NCBI GenBank assembly: GCA_026214975.1
Contig: JAOBSW010000543.1
Location: 1-64,000, forward strand
Length of the DNA: 64,000 nucleotides
Direction: 5' to 3'
Source: Gentiana macrophylla
Lineage: Eukaryota; Streptophyta; Magnoliopsida; Gentianales; Gentianaceae
A program made the translations under genes and the position numbers. Under the pieces are notes generated by a model that was not told the origin of the DNA, searched no databases, and worked only from the letters and a program-made list of their open reading frames with translations. Every line of letters begins with the position of its first letter. The stretch's first letter is position 1. Below are positions 58,628 to 64,000 of this stretch, piece after piece.

Positions 58628-59744
58628 ATTTATTAAGGAATTGTATGCTTTAGATCTTGATTTTGGTGAGACATTTGCGGATACTGTGCATGCGGCCGAT
58701 GGCCATTTTTATAGGCCGGAGGGATTTTTGTTTCGTGATAATGTTTTATGCATTCCCCAATGTTCCTTGCGTGAGTTGTTGGTTAGGGAGGCACATGGTG
58801 GTGGCCTTATGGGTCATTTCGGTATTACTAAAACCTTTGACATGCTTAAGTCACATTTCTTTTGGCCTAAAATGAAAGTTGATGTTACACGTATATGTGA
58901 TGCTTGTCTTGTGTGCAAATCGGCTAAGTCTAATTCAGCCCACCATGGTTTGTACACAACCCTCCCTATTCCCACGTCCCCTTGGACTGATTCGTCTATG
59001 GACTTTGTGTTGGGTTTTCCTCGTTCAAAGAGTGGTAAGGATTCAGTCTTTGTTGTGGTGGATCATTTTTCTAAGATGGCTCCCTTCATTGCATGTAATA
59101 AAACGAATGATGCGTCTAATATTGCTGATTTGTTCTTTAAAGAGATTGTTCGTTTGCATGGGATACCACGTACTATTGTGAGTGATCGTGATTTGAAAAT
59201 TATAAGTCACTTTTGGAGAGTTCTTTGGCAGCGTTTGGGTACTCGATTGTTGTTTTCTACTGCCTATCATCCCAGAAGGATGGTCAAGCTGAGGTGGTTA
59301 ATCGAGTTTTGGGGCAATTACTTCATATAGTGGTCCAGAAAAATTTGAAAAATTGGGAAAATTGTTTGCCATATGTTGAGTTCGCTTATAATCGTTGTAA
59401 ACATTCTGCTACTCGTTTTACCCCCTTTGAGGTCGTGTATGGGTTCAACCCAGAAACACCATTTTCTTTGGCTCATTTGCCCGCAGGTATGCATGCTAGC
59501 TTGGATGGTGAGCAGAAAGCTGAATTGGTAAAAAAAAGTTGCACGAGGATTGTAGGAGGCATGTGGAGAATGCAACGGCTCGATATGTGAAGCAAGCAAA
59601 CAAGGGCCGCAAGGAGGTTATCTTCGCACCCGGGGATTGGGTGTGGCTGCACTTTCGCAAAGATAGATTTCCCAAACACTGGAAATCTATGTTACATCCT
59701 CGTGGTGATGGTCTTTTTGAGGTGATAGAGCGCGTCAACGACAA
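58628..59744 (+). pseudogene. pol: CRM integrase, two frameshifts, cut off at its C-terminus
   Basis: The zinc-binding part has HGGGLMGHF and CDACLVCK. The catalytic Asp residues are in DSSMDFVLGFP and IVSDRD. Near 59270 a missing C shifts the frame, after which the Glu-bearing GQAEVVNRVLG and the conserved AYNRCKHSAT and PFEVVYGFNP follow. Near 59530 an A-run length change shifts it again. The last piece ends FEVIERVNDN at about 59743, where the family continues towards the chromodomain-like or CR tail; instead satellite B begins and the frame runs on into it. Confidence 0.9.
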
Positions 59745-62700
59745 CTTCAAAGAAAATTACAAACTTTATTTTCGTACTTTTTTTGTACCCACCGATTACT
59801 TAATGGTGTGATTTTTTATTCCTTGTACAAGGCCATTCAGGTGTCCGTTTCGCATGCAGTTTGCGCCGCCATGCCTTATTTAAGGTTCTAGTCGATATCA
59901 TATCGTTACTTCAAAGAAAATTATGACCTTTTTCTTCCTTTTTTCTTACCCACAGATTACTTAACGGTGTGATTTTTGATTCCTTGTACAAGGCAATTCA
60001 TCTGTCCGTTTCTCATGTTTTTTACGATGATGTACCTTATTTTTCATTCGGGTCGATATCACATCGTTATTTCAAACAAAATTAAAAACTTTTTTGTACT
60101 TTTTTCGTACCCATATAGTACTTAACGGTGTATTTTTTATTCCTAGTATTAGGCAATTCTATTGTCCGTATTGATTCCTTGTACAAGGCCATTCAGGTGT
60201 CCGTTTTGCAGGCCGTTGGCGCCGCCTTTCCATATTTAACGTTCTTGTCGATATCACATCGTTACTTTGAATAAAATTACAACCTTTTATTTTGTACTTT
60301 TTCCATACCTATATAGTACTTAACGGTGTGATTTTTGATTCCTTTTACAAGGGAATTTGTGTGTCCGTTTTGCATGTTTTTTTACGCCGCCGTGCGTTAT
60401 TTATTGTTCTGGTCGATATCACATCGTTACTTCAAATACAATTAAAAACCTTTTTTTGTATTTTTTTGTACACACAGAGTACTTAATGGTGTGATTTTTG
60501 ATTCCTTGTACAAGGCCATTCTGGTATCAGTTTCGCATGCCGATTGCGACGACGTGCCTTATATAACAATCTGGTCGATATCATATCGTTACTTCAAAGA
60601 AAATTACAAACATTTTTTTTCATACATTTTTTGGTACACGTAGAGTACTTAACGGTGTGATTTTTGATTCCTTGTAAAAGGCCATTCTGATGTCCGTTTT
60701 GCTTGCCGTTTGCGCCGCCGGACGTTATTTATCGTTATGGTCTATATCACATCAGTACTTCAAAGAAAAAATTACAAACTTTTTTCGTACTTTTTTTGTA
60801 CCCACCGATTACTTAATGGTGTGATTTTTGATTCCTTGTACAAGGCGACTCTGGTGCCCGTTTCGCTTGCCGTTTGCGCCGCCGTGCCTTATTTAACGTT
60901 CTGGTCGATATCACATCAATACTTCGAAGAAAATCACAACCTTATATTTCATACTTTTTTCATACCCACAAAGTACTTAACAGTGTGATTTTTGATTCCT
61001 TATACAAGGCCATTCGGGGGTCCGTTTCACATGCCGTTTGCGCCGACAGAGTACTTAACGTTCTGGTGATATCACATTGTTACTTCGAATAAAATTAAAA
61101 CTTTTTTTCATATTTTTTTTACCCGCAGTGTACTTAACGGTGTGATTTTTTATTCCTTGTACAAGGCCATTCGGGGTCCGTTTCGCATGCCGTTTGTGCC
61201 GCTATGCCTTATTTAACGTTTTGGTCGATATCACATCGTTACTTCGAAGAAAATCACAACCTTATTTTTTTGTACATTTTTCATACCCATAAAGTACTTA
61301 ACGGTGTGATTTTTGATTCCTTGTACAGGGCCATTCGGTAGTCCGTTATGCATGCCGTTTCCGCCGACGTGTCTTATTTAACTTTCTGGTCGATTTCACA
61401 TTGTTATTTCTAAGAAAATTACAAACCTTTTTTTTTCGTTCTTTTTTCATACCCATAGAGTACATAAAGGTGTGATTTTTGATTCCTTGTACAAGGCCAT
61501 TCGGGTGTCCGTTTTGCATTCCGTTTACGCCGACGTGTCTTATTTATTTTTCTGGTCTATATCACATCATTACTTCAAATAAAATTTCAAACCTTTTTTT
61601 TTGTATTTTTTTGTACCCTCAGAGTATTTAACGGTATGATTTTTGATACCTTGTAGAAGACCATTCTGGTCCCTGTTTTGCTTGCCGTTTGCGCCGCTGT
61701 GCCTTATTTATCATTCTGGTAGATATCACATCAGTACTTCAAAGAAAATTACAAACATTTTTTTCGTATTTTTTTGTACCCACCTGTTACTTAACGGTGT
61801 GATTTTTGATTCCTTGTACAAGGCCATTCGGGTGTCCGTTTCGCAAGCCGTTTGCCCTGCCGTGCCTTATTTAACAATGTGGTCGATATCACATCGTTAC
61901 TTCCAAGAAAATTACAAATCTTTTTTTTACTTGTTTTGTACACAAAGACTACTTAACGGTGTGATTTTTGATTCCTTGTACAAGGCCACTGTGATGTCCG
62001 TTTTGCTTGCCGTTTGCGCCGCCGTGCCCTATTTATCATTCTGGTCGTTATCACATCATTATTTCAAAGAAAATTACAAACTTTTTTTCGTAATTTTTTT
62101 GTACCCACCGATTACTTAATGGTGTGATGTTTGATTCCTTGTACAAGGCGATTGCGGTGTCCGTTTCTCTTAACGTTTACGCAGCCGTGCCTTATTTAAC
62201 GTTCTAGTCGATATCACATCATCACTTCGAAAAAAATCACAACCATAATTTTCATAGTTTTTTCATACATACAAAGTACTTAATAGTGTGATTTTTGATT
62301 CCTTATACATGGCCATTCCGGTATCCATTTCGCATGCCGTTTACGCCCACGTGCCTTATTTAACGTTCTGGTTGATATCACATTGTTGCTTCGAAGAAAA
62401 TTTCAATTTTTTTCCTTTTTTACCCACAGAGTAATTAACGGTGTGATTTTTGATTCCTTGTACAAGGCCAGTCGGGTGTCCGTTTTGCATGCCGTTTGCG
62501 CCGCCGTGCCTTATTAAACGTTCTGGTCGTTATCACATCGTTACGTCGAAGAAAATCACAACCTTATTTTTCGTACTTTTTTCATACCCATAGATTACTT
62601 AACGGTGTGATTTTTGATTTCATGTACAAGGCCATTCGGGTGTTTGTTTTGCATGCTGTTTGCACCGACGTGTCTTATTTAACTTTCTGGTTGATATCAC

Positions 62701-63225
62701 ATCGTTACTTCAACGAAATTACAGACCTTTTTTTTCATACATTTTTTGTACCCACAGTGTGATTTTTGATTACTTGTACAAGGGCATTCTAGTGTCCGTT
62801 TTGCCTGCCGTTTGCACCGCCATGCCTTATTTATCGTTGTGGTCGATATCACATCGTTACTTCAAAGATAATTACAAACCTTTTTTCGTACTTTTTTGTA
62901 CCCACACAGTACTTAACGGTGTGAGTTTTGATACCTTGTACAAGGCCATTCTGGTCTCCGTTTTGCTTGTCGTTTGCGCCGCCGTGCCTTATTTATCGTT
63001 CTGGTCGATATCACATCAGTATTTCAAAGAAAATTACAAATTTTTTTTCGTACTTTTTTTGTACCCACCGATTACTTAACGGTGTGATTTTTGATTCCTT
63101 GTACATGGCCATTCGGGTGTCCGTTTTGCATGCTGCTTGCGCCGCCGTGCCTTATTTAATGTTTTGGTCGTTATAACATCGTTACTTCGAAGGAAATTAT
63201 GACATTTTCCATACTTTTTTCTTAC
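59745..63225 (+). repeat. Satellite array, subfamily B, forward
   Basis: About 21 units with the subfamily B signature (GGTGTCCGTTTCGCATGCC, GCGCCGCCGTGCC, GAAAATTACAAACC), now on the plus strand. It starts mid-unit at TTCAAAGAAAATTACAAAC. It is more diverged than the other segments: broken units at 60130-60180 and 61050-61070, and many single-base changes. It ends near ATACTTTTTTCTTACCCACT at about 63225. Confidence 0.94.
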
Positions 63226-63234
63226 CCACTCTTG

Positions 63235-63654
63235 TGTAGAAGTTTGTGATTCAAGGACATACTTCGTGCCATAATCATAAAAAGAATACCGAGTGCGTGA
63301 TGAATTATGACGTACCTTGTACATTTGTAACCATGGCTTTGCTAATATTAAATGCTCACTTTGTAGTGGAACCACATCACATAATATTTTAGACCGATGG
63401 CCTCAAACAGTCAAAGTAATCCATGCTTTCCTTGTAACCCAAAACTTATTAATTCCCTCAACAAAGTAATGAGGATAATCATGTCTTTCCGTCGGCAAGT
63501 TCAACTCCTTAACCACCGCAACACTAACTAAATTCTCCTCTTCACTGTGATCAATGCAGAACTCATATTCCTTCTCCCGAACGAGACAATGTGAATAAAA
63601 TATGTTGTAATCCATGACCAAAACATTCAAATCCTCAAAAATCTCGTGTTGCAC
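63235..63654 (-). pseudogene. Ty3-gypsy retropepsin fragment
   Basis: Minus strand, one frame with an in-frame TGA at 63403-63405. Upstream half (63654-63406): FCIDHSEEENLVSVAVVKEL and LNLPTERHDYPHYF match the plant gag-asp protease pattern (IDSGS..NLVS..LV..L.LPT..HP.PY). The catalytic IDSGS is altered to IDHSE, but Asp remains. Downstream half (63402-63235): CDVVPLQSEHLILAKPW and SSRTRYSF match the family's CDVVPM..CHILLGRPW...N.YSF. No gag or RT lies alongside. It abuts the satellite end, so the rest of its element was probably lost where the array joined. Confidence 0.7.
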
Positions 63655-64000
63655 TCACTCATATATAGATATCAACCAAAGAACGAATCACAACAATGAG
63701 CAACGCTAAATATGATGTTGTCAGAACTTTCAGAATTTAAACCGTGACTTTTCACGCAGATTGTGATCAACCTATGTCGAATCTGGAAAACCTCAAAATT
63801 CGAAAGTTGTAGAAAAGATGATTTCCTAGAGAATATAAAAAATTCAGATTTTTTGGAGGTCTAGAAATCGATCGAACAATTGTTTTCCAGAAACTGGTGC
63901 AATCTGTCGAATTTCTCCAGATTGATATCATTGACTTACGGTGCCGATTGCGATAAAAATAAAGCGAATTTGGAAAACCTCAAAAGATAAAAGGTGTAGA
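63655..64000. other. Unassigned sequence at the right edge
   Basis: A/T-rich, no satellite and no clear gene. Two imperfect copies of AATCTGGAAAACCTCAAAA (near 63780 and 63970) about 190 bp apart suggest an internal repeat. It may belong to the same retroelement remnant as the protease fragment. Confidence 0.4.

Larger units (their letters stand above)
55448..59744 (+). mobile_element. CRM-type chromovirus (Ty3-gypsy), 3'-truncated and lacking gag
   Basis: A single LTR (TGATGACATTCC to GGATCACATCA), a Met-tRNA-like primer site, leader, then pol up to the integrase C-terminus, where it stops abruptly in satellite B. RT is of the CRM type: [67 protein letters not shown] and [12 protein letters not shown]. 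The TGATG start and CATCA end and a pol tail encoded inside the LTR also fit CRM. Gag and most of protease are missing, and three frameshifts and a stop interrupt pol. The 3' LTR is absent, so no target duplication can be scored. CRM elements are known to insert preferentially in plant centromeres. Confidence 0.85.

Noticed and set aside
55448..59744. Circularly permuted copy from a one-LTR circle
   Set aside because: First suspected because the LTR begins with a pol-like frame. CRM elements are known to encode the pol tail inside the LTR, so a plain 5' LTR followed by a truncated element explains the order more simply. The odd 11 bases before the LTR leave a little doubt.
59043..59750. Minus-strand frames within the CRM integrase
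   Set aside because: Antisense shadows of a well-recognised integrase reading on the plus strand.

Overview
The window looks like centromeric or pericentromeric heterochromatin of a flowering plant, probably a eudicot. I cannot name the species. About 24 kb is a tandem satellite with a basic unit near 165 bp. The rest is transposable elements inserted into that satellite or joined to it: an Athila/Tat-type Ty3-gypsy element, a CACTA transposon, two nested LTR elements with Met-tRNA-like primer sites, a truncated CRM-type (centromeric) chromovirus, and a gypsy protease fragment. I found no intact host gene, rRNA, tRNA or CRISPR array.

Layout. 1-9502: satellite subfamily A, forward. 9503-23800: complete but decayed Athila-like element on the minus strand (LTRs of about 1.53 kb, 5-bp target duplication CCTAA, tRNA-Asp primer site, broken gag, protease, RT, RNase H, integrase and an envelope-position ORF). 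23801-24799: satellite A. 24800-29228: 4.4-kb CACTA element without a recognisable transposase (3-bp duplication ATA). 29229-31926: satellite A. 31834-32011: a fold-back palindrome where the array reverses strand. 32008-48446: a copia-like element lacking pol, whose 5' LTR is cut off. It contains a complete, essentially non-coding LTR element at 33555-42583 (duplication GATCA). 48447-55436: satellite subfamily B, reversed. 55448-59744: CRM-type element with 5' LTR and pol but no gag core and no 3' LTR. 59745-63225: satellite B, forward. 63235-63654: retropepsin fragment on the minus strand. 63655-64000: unassigned.

How the parts relate. No gene system works together here. The content is a history: a satellite with two diverged subfamilies and multi-unit duplications, invaded by several element families, and rearranged at least twice so that its orientation flips at each of two element-bearing junctions. 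The CRM clade is known to target plant centromeres, and the 165-bp period is in the usual nucleosome-sized range of plant centromeric satellites. Together they make this satellite a good candidate centromere repeat, which is inference until tested by CENH3 mapping. Every pol gene seen carries frameshifts or stop codons. Some repeat-to-repeat differences look systematic (CTG/CAG in one copy against CG in the other) and may reflect base-calling trouble at methylated sites rather than evolution.
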